Source of the DNA: an uncultured Gammaproteobacteria bacterium
GTDB lineage: Bacteria; Pseudomonadota; Gammaproteobacteria; Steroidobacterales; JABDMI01
Assembly (NCBI GenBank): GCA_938039225.1
Contig: CALHVH010000128.1
Span: forward strand, 1 to 6,226
Length of the DNA: 6,226 bases
Direction of reading: 5' to 3'
The notes under the pieces: generated by a model
What the model was told of the DNA's origin: nothing
Seen by the model: only the letters and a program-made list of their open reading frames with translations
Databases searched by the model: none
Position numbers and translations under genes: made by a program
Shown here: piece after piece, positions 1 to 6,089 of the stretch
Position numbering within the stretch: position 1 is the stretch's first letter
How the letters are laid out: each line of letters starts with the position of its first letter

Positions 1-57
1 AAAATGCGATGCTCATCCTACTTGCATCAGGCAGCCAGAATTTGTCTAAAATCTTAA

Positions 58-87
58 TAGACTCGCTTTGCCTCATACCTTTATAAT
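58..87 (+). promoter_or_regulatory. Predicted sigma70 promoter for carAB
   Basis: The -10 box at 82-87 is a perfect TATAAT. The best -35 match is TAGACT at 58-63, four of six against TTGACA, with an 18-bp spacer. Transcription would start near 93-96, giving a leader of about 105 nt before the carA GTG. This is the only good promoter-like site before carA. No convincing arginine-repressor box is visible. The call rests on motif reading alone. Confidence 0.55.
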
Positions 88-102
88 TCTCGCTCAGATA
101 AC

Positions 103-134
103 GACGGGCCGGAGCAATTCGTCCCGTTTCTTGT
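103..134 (+). promoter_or_regulatory. carA leader stem-loop 1, possible attenuator
   Basis: The arms 104-113 and 118-127 pair around a GCAA loop at 114-117. There are nine pairs: eight Watson-Crick and one G-U (112 with 119). A single C-U mismatch joins 109 and 122, and G103-U128 may add a wobble pair. GCAA is a stabilising GNRA tetraloop. The 3' side runs into TTTCTTGT (127-134), six T in eight, so the element resembles an intrinsic terminator inside the predicted carAB leader. No start codon for a leader peptide precedes it, so pyrBI-type translational coupling is not supported. A processing or stability element is an equal alternative. Confidence 0.4.
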
Positions 135-135
135 A

Positions 136-168
136 TCTGACGAACCAACACCTGTGTGGCAACTCAGA
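136..168 (+). promoter_or_regulatory. carA leader stem-loop 2
   Basis: TCTGA (136-140) pairs with TCAGA (164-168). After a symmetrical 4-by-4 internal loop, CCAACA (145-150) pairs with TGTGG (155-159), with one bulged A and a CCTG loop. It lies between stem-loop 1 and the carA ribosome-binding site and leaves that site free. GACGAA (139-144), at the base of this element, is also perfectly complementary to TTCGTC (118-123) in stem-loop 1, so the two stems could exchange. Individual helices are short, and chance folding cannot be excluded. Confidence 0.25.
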
Positions 169-200
169 CATTAAACAGGCGATTTTAATTGGGGGAAACT

Positions 201-1331
201 GTGAACGATCGTGCAATTCTAGCTTTAGCAGACGGCAGTATTTTTGAAGGCCGCTCTATTGGCGCTTCTGGCTTCACAACCGGCGAAGTGGTTTTTAATA
301 CCGCTATGACTGGTTATCAAGAAATTCTTTCCGACCCTTCTTATTCTGGTCAAATGGTAACTTTGACCTATCCACATATTGGCAATACTGGCACTAATAA
401 AGAGGATATGGAATCCGATGGCATTCATGCCGCGGGTTTAGTGATTCGAGATTTGCCATTATTAGCCAGCAGTTGGCGAGCGGACATGCCATTGGATGCA
501 TTCTTGCGTTCTAATGATGTGGTCGCCATTTCCGATATCGATACTCGCAGACTCACTCGTATTCTCAGAGAAAAGGGTGCACAAAATGGCTGTATTCTTA
601 CCGGTGCAGATGCGGATGCTGAGGAAGCCATTAAAAAGGCACAAGCCTGTGGCTCAATGGCCGGTTTAGATTTGGCCAAAGTAGTGAGTTGTAAACAGAG
701 CTACGAGTGGAATACTTCCGTTTGGAGTCTTGAGACGAATGCTTATGCTGAGCGAGCTGAAGATTTATATCATGTGGTGGCTTACGACTTTGGTGTTAAG
801 CACAATATTCTCAGAATCCTAGCAAGTTTGGGATGCAAGTTAACCGTTGTACCAGCTCAAACCAGCGCTGAAGAAGTAATGGCTATGAATCCTGATGGCG
901 TATTCTTATCTAATGGTCCAGGTGATCCAGAGCCATGTGACTACGCGATTGAAGCCATTCAAAAAATAACCGCAGCAAAAATTCCTACCTTTGGTATTTG
1001 CTTGGGGCATCAACTCCTCGCATTGGCCAGTGGTGCAAAAACGCTCAAAATGAAGTTTGGTCATCATGGCGCTAATCACCCAGTTCAAGACTTAAAAACA
1101 AAAGCAGTCATGATTACCAGTCAGAATCACGGCTTTGCTGTGGATGAAGAGAATATGCCAGATAACTTGGTGGCAACTCATCGTTCCTTGTTTGATAAGT
1201 CCTTGCAAGGTATTGAACGAACCGATTGCCCAGCCTTTGGTTTTCAAGGACACCCTGAGGCAAGTCCAGGACCAAGAGATGTTGAACCATTGTTTTTACA
1301 CTTCATAGAGTTAATGAAGAATAATAAATAA
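201..1331 (+). CDS. carA: Carbamoyl-phosphate synthetase small subunit (glutaminase)
   Basis: CarA hydrolyses glutamine and channels ammonia to CarB for carbamoyl phosphate synthesis in the cytoplasm, feeding both arginine and pyrimidine pathways. The 376-aa product has the CPSase small-chain domain (about residues 3-131) and a class I glutamine amidotransferase domain (about 187-370). The nucleophile is Cys267 in FGICLGHQ. His351 and Glu353 in QGHPEASPGP complete the triad, matching Cys269, His353 and Glu355 of the E. coli protein. I chose the GTG at 201: its N-terminus MNDRAILALADG aligns without gaps to E. coli MIKSALLVLEDG, and GGGGGAA lies just upstream (191-197). A TTG at 189 in the same frame would add four residues and has its own weak AGGCGA upstream. 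carB follows 55 bp later with no intervening gene. Confidence 0.97.
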   Translation: MNDRAILALADGSIFEGRSIGASGFTTGEVVFNTAMTGYQEILSDPSYSGQMVTLTYPHIGNTGTNKEDMESDGIHAAGLVIRDLPLLASSWRADMPLDAFLRSNDVVAISDIDTRRLTRILREKGAQNGCILTGADADAEEAIKKAQACGSMAGLDLAKVVSCKQSYEWNTSVWSLETNAYAERAEDLYHVVAYDFGVKHNILRILASLGCKLTVVPAQTSAEEVMAMNPDGVFLSNGPGDPEPCDYAIEAIQKITAAKIPTFGICLGHQLLALASGAKTLKMKFGHHGANHPVQDLKTKAVMITSQNHGFAVDEENMPDNLVATHRSLFDKSLQGIERTDCPAFGFQGHPEASPGPRDVEPLFLHFIELMKNNK

Positions 1332-1386
1332 ATTATTGAATTAATTAATAAAAATACTGTTAGTTAAACTAAAAAGTTAAGATACT

Positions 1387-4300
1387 ATGCCAAAAAGACA
1401 AGACCTAAAAAGCATTCTAATCATCGGCGCTGGCCCAATTGTAATTGGTCAAGCATGCGAGTTTGACTACTCAGGTGCCCAAGCCTGTAAGGCTCTGCGT
1501 GAAGAAGGATTCCGTGTCATCTTAGTGAATTCAAACCCTGCGACCATCATGACGGATCCGGATACTGCCGATGCCGTTTATATCGAGCCCATCAGTTGGC
1601 AGTCAATCGAAAACATCATTGCAAAAGAAAAACCTGATGCATTACTCCCTACCATGGGTGGTCAAACAGCCCTGAACTGTGCACTGGATTTAGTGCGAGA
1701 GGGTGTTTTAGAAAAATACGGTGTTGAGATGATTGGCGCTCAACGTGAAGCCATTGATATGGCTGAAGATCGTGAAAAATTTCGTGATGCCATGCTAGAA
1801 ATCGGTTTGGACATGCCGTATTCAGATGTGGCTCATTCTTTAGAAGAGGCCTGGAAGGTTCAAAAAGACATTAAAGAAAGATCGGGAAAAAGCTTCCCAA
1901 TCATTATTAGACCATCATTTACCATGGGTGGTAGTGGCGGCGGTATTGCTTATAACAAAGAAGAGTTTGAGACCATCATTAAACGTGGTTTGGAAATGTC
2001 GCCGACGACTGAGGTTTTGCTGGACGAATCCATTATCGGCTGGAAAGAGTACGAGATGGAGGTGGTTCGAGACACCAACGATAATTGTATTATTATTTGT
2101 GCGATCGAAAATTTTGATCCAATGGGTATACACACTGGCGATTCAATTACCGTTGCACCTGCTCAAACATTAACCGATAAAGAATATCAATTAATGCGTG
2201 ATGCCTCATTGGCCGTATTACGCAAGATTGGAGTTGAGACGGGCGGTTCTAATGTGCAGTTCGCCGTAAACCCTCAAACGGGCCGCATCATTATTATTGA
2301 AATGAATCCACGTGTATCGCGTTCTTCAGCATTGGCCTCTAAAGCAACGGGTTTCCCAATTGCAAAAGTTGCGGCCAAATTAGCGGTTGGATTTACCTTA
2401 GATGAGTTGAGTAATGATATTACTGGCGGAGCAACTCCAGCGTCCTTTGAGCCTAGTATTGACTATGTGGTTACTAAGATACCTCGCTTTACCTTCGAAA
2501 AATTCCCAGATGCCAACGATAGACTGACTACACAGATGAAGTCGGTTGGTGAAGTAATGGCGATTGGCCGTAGCTTCCAAGAATCGTTACAAAAAGCCTT
2601 ACGTGGTTTAGAAACGGGTATCGATGGCTTGGATGAAATAATTGATCCAGGCTTAGATGCTGAACATCGCTTAGAGAAATTAGAATACGAATTGCGTAGA
2701 CCAGGAGCCGAGCGTTTGTTATATCTTGCCGATGCGTTTCGTTCTGGATTATCGTTGGTAGAAATATTTAAGCTGACTAATATCGACCCATGGTATTTGG
2801 TACAGATTGAAGATTTGATTAATGAAGAAAAAGACCTTAAAGGTGAAACACTTAGTTCAGTTGATGAAAAGCATCTCTTCAGACTGAAACGCAAAGGGTT
2901 TTCTGACAGGCGTTTGGCAAAAATTCTCTCAACCAGTGAAGACGCTATTCGCCAACGTCGTAATAAGTTAGATATTCATCCGGTTTACAAACGCGTTGAT
3001 ACCTGTGCGGCAGAGTTCGCAACGTCTACCGCTTATATGTACTCTACCTATGAGGAGGAGTGCGAATCTGCCCCAACCGATAAAGATAAAATTATTATTT
3101 TAGGTGGTGGACCTAACCGTATTGGTCAAGGCATTGAGTTTGATTACTGTTGTGTGCATGCGGCCCTTGCTTTGCGTGAAGACGGCTATGAAACCATTAT
3201 GGTTAACTGTAATCCAGAAACCGTTTCTACCGATTACGATACTTCTGATAGGCTGTATTTCGAGCCACTTACCTTAGAAGATGTCCTGGAAATCATTCAT
3301 ATCGAGAAACCCAAAGGCGTTATTGTTCAATACGGTGGACAAACTCCTTTGAAATTAGCTAATGCTTTGTATGCAGCTGGTGTTCCTATTATTGGTACTT
3401 CTCCAGACAGTATTGATGCAGCCGAAGATAGAGAACGTTTCCAAGCGGTAGTTGAAAAGCTTAATATTCTACAGCCACCAAACCGTACTGCTACCAGTCC
3501 TGAAGATGCCTTGGTTAAGGCGGCTGAGGTCGGTTATCCACTCGTTGTGCGTCCTTCCTATGTATTAGGCGGACGAGGTATGGAAATTGTATATAGTGAG
3601 TCTGACTTAAAAGGCTATTTAAAAGGAAATCTAAATTTCAGTGATTCAGGTCCATTACTTCTTGATCGTTTTTTAGATATGGCCATTGAAGTTGATGTGG
3701 ATGCTGTGTGTGACGGAACCGATGTCTTAATTGGTGGAGTCATGGAGCATATTGAACAAGCTGGTGTTCACTCTGGTGATTCGGCTTGTTCTTTACCGGC
3801 TCATTCCTTATCACCAACGATTATTCAACGTTTGAATAAAATGGTAAAAGATTTTGCTCTAGAGTTGAATGTAGTTGGCTTGATGAATACTCAATTTGCT
3901 ATTCAAGGTGACGATATTTATATTCTTGAAGTCAACCCACGTGGTTCGCGATCAGTTCCTTATGTGTCTAAAGCAACTGGGCAACCATTAGCTAAAATTG
4001 CGGCCAGATGTATGGTTGGTAAAAGCTTGGTGGAGCAAAAACAAACCGAGTCAATTATTCCTCCTTATTACTCGGTCAAAGTTTCAGTATTTCCATTCTC
4101 AAAATTCCCTGAAGCTGACCCAATACTTGGGCCAGAAATGAAATCTACAGGTGAAGTGATGGGAGTTGGAGCCAGTTTCGCAGAAGCCTATGCAAAGGCG
4201 CAACTGGGTGGTGGCGCGGTAATTCCAACGGGTGGAACGGCATTTATAAGTGTACGAGACCGTGATAAACCAAGAGCGTCGATATTGGCAAAGCAGTTAA

Positions 4301-4632
4301 TCACGCGAGGATTTGATATTGTTGCTACAGGCGGTACAGCGGATTACTTAAACTCTGATGGTGTCGAGTGCACACGAGTGAATAAAGTTCATGAAGGTCA
4401 GCCTCATGTTGTTGATATGATTAAAGACGGCGAAGTGAATTTGATTGTGAATACCACTGAAGGTAAAAAATCAATTCGCGAGTCTGAAACTATTCGACGC
4501 GCTGCAGTGGTTGCTAATACAACTTATTACACAACCATGACAGCAGGCTTAGCAACTTGTGAAGCGATGGAACATTTGAAAAATTATTCTGTCAATCAAT
4601 TAAAAGATTTACATAAGCAAGCTATTGCCTAA
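1387..4632 (+). CDS. carB: Carbamoyl-phosphate synthetase large subunit
   Basis: CarB makes carbamoyl phosphate from bicarbonate, CarA-derived ammonia and two ATP. At 1081 aa it is 8 residues longer than E. coli CarB (1073). The order is an N-terminal carboxyphosphate half with ATP-grasp fold (about 1-409; Arg129, Glu305 and Asn307 in EMNPR), an oligomerisation domain (about 410-560), a carbamoyl-phosphate half (about 561-943; GGGPNRIGQ from 573, Glu848 and Asn850 in EVNPR), and a C-terminal MGS-like allosteric domain (about 944-1081). Effector-site residues are kept: Ser955, Lys961, Thr981, Thr984, Lys1000 and Asn1022, each seven past its E. coli counterpart. The MEHIEQAGVHSGDSA segment linked to ornithine activation is also intact. 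UMP inhibition and IMP/ornithine activation are therefore inferred. A six-residue insertion lies near 158-163. The ribosome-binding site is weak (TTAAG before ATACT), which suggests co-expression with carA. Confidence 0.98.
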   Translation: MPKRQDLKSILIIGAGPIVIGQACEFDYSGAQACKALREEGFRVILVNSNPATIMTDPDTADAVYIEPISWQSIENIIAKEKPDALLPTMGGQTALNCALDLVREGVLEKYGVEMIGAQREAIDMAEDREKFRDAMLEIGLDMPYSDVAHSLEEAWKVQKDIKERSGKSFPIIIRPSFTMGGSGGGIAYNKEEFETIIKRGLEMSPTTEVLLDESIIGWKEYEMEVVRDTNDNCIIICAIENFDPMGIHTGDSITVAPAQTLTDKEYQLMRDASLAVLRKIGVETGGSNVQFAVNPQTGRIIIIEMNPRVSRSSALASKATGFPIAKVAAKLAVGFTLDELSNDITGGATPASFEPSIDYVVTKIPRFTFEKFPDANDRLTTQMKSVGEVMAIGRSFQESLQKALRGLETGIDGLDEIIDPGLDAEHRLEKLEYELRRPGAERLLYLADAFRSGLSLVEIFKLTNIDPWYLVQIEDLINEEKDLKGETLSSVDEKHLFRLKRKGFSDRRLAKILSTSEDAIRQRRNKLDIHPVYKRVDTCAAEFATSTAYMYSTYEEECESAPTDKDKIIILGGGPNRIGQGIEFDYCCVHAALALREDGYETIMVNCNPETVSTDYDTSDRLYFEPLTLEDVLEIIHIEKPKGVIVQYGGQTPLKLANALYAAGVPIIGTSPDSIDAAEDRERFQAVVEKLNILQPPNRTATSPEDALVKAAEVGYPLVVRPSYVLGGRGMEIVYSESDLKGYLKGNLNFSDSGPLLLDRFLDMAIEVDVDAVCDGTDVLIGGVMEHIEQAGVHSGDSACSLPAHSLSPTIIQRLNKMVKDFALELNVVGLMNTQFAIQGDDIYILEVNPRGSRSVPYVSKATGQPLAKIAARCMVGKSLVEQKQTESIIPPYYSVKVSVFPFSKFPEADPILGPEMKSTGEVMGVGASFAEAYAKAQLGGGAVIPTGGTAFISVRDRDKPRASILAKQLITRGFDIVATGGTADYLNSDGVECTRVNKVHEGQPHVVDMIKDGEVNLIVNTTEGKKSIRESETIRRAAVVANTTYYTTMTAGLATCEAMEHLKNYSVNQLKDLHKQAIA

Positions 4633-4700
4633 TACAATGAGTAAAACCTATTTGTTTTAATTGAGTCCAAGTCTTAGTTAAATAATTAAAGAGAGTCATT

Positions 4701-5180
4701 ATGGATTTAGTCCCATTAACTTTAGCTGGTGTTGAAAAGCTAAAGGAAGAATTAAAGTATTTAAAAACCGTAAAGCGTCCAGAGATTGTTAAAGCGATAG
4801 CTACAGCAAGAGAGCACGGTGATCTTAAAGAGAATGCTGAATATCATGCTGCCCGCGAGCAACAAAGTTTTGCTGAAGGTCGTATACAAATGATTGAAGG
4901 TACTATTGGTAATGCTCAAATCATCGATGTAACGACATTGCCAAAAACCGGTAAAGCGGTATTTGGTACCACTGTTGTGCTTTACGATGAAGAAGCTGAT
5001 GCCGAAGTAACGTATAAAATTGTGGGTGCGATTGAAGCCGATATTAAATTAAATCTAATTTCAATTACCTCACCTATTGCTAGAGCCATAATTGGTAAAT
5101 CAGAAGGTGATGAAGCAATTGTTGATGCGCCAAGTGGTAAAAAGCATTATGAAGTGCTTGAGGTTCGTTACGAGGCTTAA
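4701..5180 (+). CDS. greA: Transcription elongation factor GreA
   Basis: GreA enters the RNA polymerase secondary channel and stimulates cleavage of the 3' end of backtracked transcripts, freeing stalled complexes. The 159-aa product (E. coli GreA has 158) has the N-terminal antiparallel coiled coil (about 1-75) with the tip motif GDLKENAEYHAAREQQ. The two acidic catalytic residues at the tip are Asp41 and Glu44. The C-terminal FKBP-like domain (about 80-159) includes NLISITSPIARAIIGK. The ATG is preceded by AAAGAGAG (4688-4695), a good ribosome-binding site. It lies 68 bp after carB with no clear terminator between them: the only dyad there is an A/T-rich TAAAAC/GTTTTA stem (4642-4659). Readthrough from carAB is likely. 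GreB is less likely, given the close match to GreA throughout. Confidence 0.97.
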   Translation: MDLVPLTLAGVEKLKEELKYLKTVKRPEIVKAIATAREHGDLKENAEYHAAREQQSFAEGRIQMIEGTIGNAQIIDVTTLPKTGKAVFGTTVVLYDEEADAEVTYKIVGAIEADIKLNLISITSPIARAIIGKSEGDEAIVDAPSGKKHYEVLEVRYEA

Positions 5181-5195
5181 GTGATTGGCTCTTTA

Positions 5196-5213
5196 CACGA
5201 GCTAAATTTCGTG
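5196..5213 (+). other. Small hairpin just after greA
   Basis: CACGAG (5196-5201) pairs with TTCGTG (5208-5213), five Watson-Crick pairs and one G-U, around a six-base loop. It starts 15 bp after the greA stop. No T-tract follows, so it is not a standard intrinsic terminator. It may protect the greA mRNA 3' end or be the edge of the adjoining repeat. Confidence 0.3.
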
Positions 5214-5274
5214 CCATTCCTGCTTTGACGGGAATCCATTTGTGTTTGTAGATTCCCACCGTAATGGGACTGAC
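5213..5274. repeat. 62-bp imperfect palindrome with two dRS3-like cores
   Basis: The inner arms GGGAATC (5230-5236) and GATTCCC (5251-5257) are perfectly inverted around a 14-base spacer. The outer arms extend the symmetry to 5213-5236 against 5251-5274, with 15 of 24 positions complementary. Each arm holds a 20-bp core of the form ATTCCC-N8-GGGAAT with one change: ATTCCT-GCTTTGAC-GGGAAT (5216-5235) and ATTCCC-ACCGTAAT-GGGACT (5252-5271). This layout matches the neisserial dRS3 consensus and similar GGGAATCC palindromes that I recall as dispersed in many proteobacteria. Copy number in this genome cannot be seen. It fills the greA-DUF1653 gap and has no coding potential I trust. Confidence 0.65.
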
Positions 5275-5285
5275 TCACTACGGTA

Positions 5286-5314
5286 AGTCATTGCGAGCGG
5301 AGCGCGGCAATCTC
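5286..5314. repeat. Short GCGAG-type palindromic repeat
   Basis: ATTGC (5290-5294) and GCAAT (5307-5311) flank a GC-rich 12-base core, GAGCGGAGCGCG. The unit closely resembles the TCATTGCGAGCG...GCAATCT element that I recall as a dispersed intergenic palindrome in unrelated bacteria. It directly follows the GGGAATCC palindrome, and the two are linked by overlapping short dyads: ACCGTA/TACGGT (5258-5263, 5279-5284) and TGACT/AGTCA (5271-5275, 5286-5290). It ends 16 bp before the DUF1653 start codon. Confidence 0.6.
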
Positions 5315-5320
5315 TATAGT
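5291..5320 (+). promoter_or_regulatory. Possible promoter for the DUF1653 operon, partly repeat-derived
   Basis: TATAGT at 5315-5320 matches five of six -10 positions. TTGCGA at 5291-5296, inside the palindromic repeat, matches four of six -35 positions, with an 18-bp spacer. The predicted start point, near 5326-5328, leaves only about 3-5 bases before the ATG at 5331. That fits the lack of a clear ribosome-binding site there. It is a motif-based call and may be coincidental. Confidence 0.35.
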
Positions 5321-5330
5321 GAAATAGTTT

Positions 5331-5558
5331 ATGACCAAACAAGAACTCAAGCCCGGCATCTATCGTCATTACAAAGGTAAAGACTATCAAGTCATTGGTA
5401 CTGCCCAACATTCTGAAACTTTAGAAACATTGGTCGTCTATAAGCCGCTTTATAATGACAGTGGTTTGTGGGTAAGGCCGTTTTCAATGTTTACTGAAGA
5501 CATTTTGCAAGATGGAAAAGAGCTTCCACGTTTCCGTTTCATAAATAGTAATTATTAA
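5331..5558 (+). CDS. DUF1653 domain protein
   Basis: This 75-aa cytoplasmic protein belongs to the DUF1653 family (PF07866), whose biochemical role I do not know. The family hallmarks are present in order: KPGIYRHYKG (7-16), the HSET segment (27-30), VVYKPLY (35-41), LWVRPFSMF (46-54) and a closing PRFRFI (66-71). The length is normal for a single-domain member and nothing is truncated. Conserved aromatic, basic and acidic positions suggest a compact beta-rich fold, which is inference. No clear Shine-Dalgarno precedes the ATG: the upstream bases read GTGAAATAGTTT, and the gene may be read from a near-leaderless transcript. It starts 150 bp after greA beyond the repeat block and is followed 21 bp later by the next gene, so it probably heads a small operon with the MoxR gene. 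Confidence 0.88.
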   Translation: MTKQELKPGIYRHYKGKDYQVIGTAQHSETLETLVVYKPLYNDSGLWVRPFSMFTEDILQDGKELPRFRFINSNY

Positions 5559-5579
5559 CCAAACTAATATCACTCATAT

Positions 5580-6065
5580 ATGTCAGCTAACACAACATGG
5601 TTTACCAAACTTAAGCGTAAAATAGACCAACTTACAGGAAGTGCTTCTGAGAAGATTTCTAACAGTGACTTGATTCCACAAGAAATGGTGTATGACAGCA
5701 AGCAACTGCTGGCCTCATTAAAAACCAGTAGTGCGGACAAGATTAAGGGTTTTGTAGAGGAATTCAATAAGGCCTTGCCGGTTGCAGAAGAGGCGGGTTA
5801 CAAATTACGAACCGTGGAAATTAGAATTGGAATTCCACCAAAGCTGGTTCCTCATTTTGATCAAGTTAAACATTTGTCTCTTGATGAACGAGACGAGTTG
5901 ATGGAAAGAATAAAAGATAAACGTTATACCAAAATGCTTTTATCTACATTATTTAAATCCAGTGATATGCAGCAATCCATACAGATTGGTGATTTGCCTG
6001 CTGGGGTGATACAAATCGAATTAACTGCGGTGCCTAATATTATATTAGTCTACGGCGAGTATTAA
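5580..6065 (+). CDS. Unrecognised 161-aa protein linked to MoxR
   Basis: I do not recognise this family. The protein has no signal peptide or membrane segment and looks cytoplasmic. The N-terminal half is polar and mostly helical in character: a basic stretch (10-16, KLKRKID) is followed by helices rich in Lys, Glu and Ala at about 40-75. The middle holds VEIRIGIPPKLVPHF (79-93), then the acidic/basic helix LDERDELMERIKDKRY (101-116). The C-terminus reads as hydrophobic beta strands (VIQIELTAVPNIILVYGEY, 143-161). No catalytic motif is evident. The ATG at 5580 lacks a ribosome-binding site, but an in-frame TAA at 5565 rules out a longer form, and the next in-frame ATG is codon 36. It sits between DUF1653 and a moxR gene (gaps of 21 and 24 bp), which suggests a role with the ATPase. 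Confidence 0.75.
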   Translation: MSANTTWFTKLKRKIDQLTGSASEKISNSDLIPQEMVYDSKQLLASLKTSSADKIKGFVEEFNKALPVAEEAGYKLRTVEIRIGIPPKLVPHFDQVKHLSLDERDELMERIKDKRYTKMLLSTLFKSSDMQQSIQIGDLPAGVIQIELTAVPNIILVYGEY

Positions 6066-6089
6066 ATTTAAGATAGAGAAATAAGAAAT

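Noticed and set aside
1..57. Possible end of an upstream gene such as dapB, often found before carA in gammaproteobacteria; also a dyad, GATGC (8-12) with GCATC (24-28).
   Set aside because: All three forward frames hit stops by 84 and none resembles the DapB C-terminus. The dyad is short and has no T-tract, so it is not called a terminator.
154..174. A six-codon GTG-initiated frame in the carA leader as a possible leader peptide.
   Set aside because: It has no ribosome-binding site and no run of Arg or pyrimidine-sensing codons, and it starts after the terminator-like hairpin.
1360..1372. 13-bp palindrome TTAGTT-A-AACTAA between carA and carB as an operator.
   Set aside because: It lies in very A/T-rich DNA where such symmetry is expected by chance, and no matching known operator or promoter is evident.
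2463..2894. 143-aa open frame on the - strand within carB.
   Set aside because: It lies wholly opposite strongly conserved CarB codons, has a low-complexity Ser/Lys-rich composition and no recognisable motif. It is a shadow frame.
4642..4659. TAAAAC/GTTTTA inverted repeat between carB and greA as a terminator.
   Set aside because: The stem is six pairs with only one G-C pair and the T-run lies within the stem. It is too weak for intrinsic termination.
4661..4688. TTGAGT with a downstream TAATTA as a greA promoter.
   Set aside because: The -10 match is poor and the A/T-rich context makes chance matches likely, so it is not strong enough to annotate.
5216..5271. Two similar cores with starts 36 bp apart, resembling the first units of a CRISPR array.
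   Set aside because: Only two units exist, they are inverted arms of one palindrome rather than direct repeats, and no cas gene is nearby.
5202..5411. 69-aa open frame on the - strand over the repeat block and the DUF1653 start.
   Set aside because: Most of it is translated palindromic repeat and the rest is antisense to DUF1653. Such frames are common artefacts of dispersed repeats.
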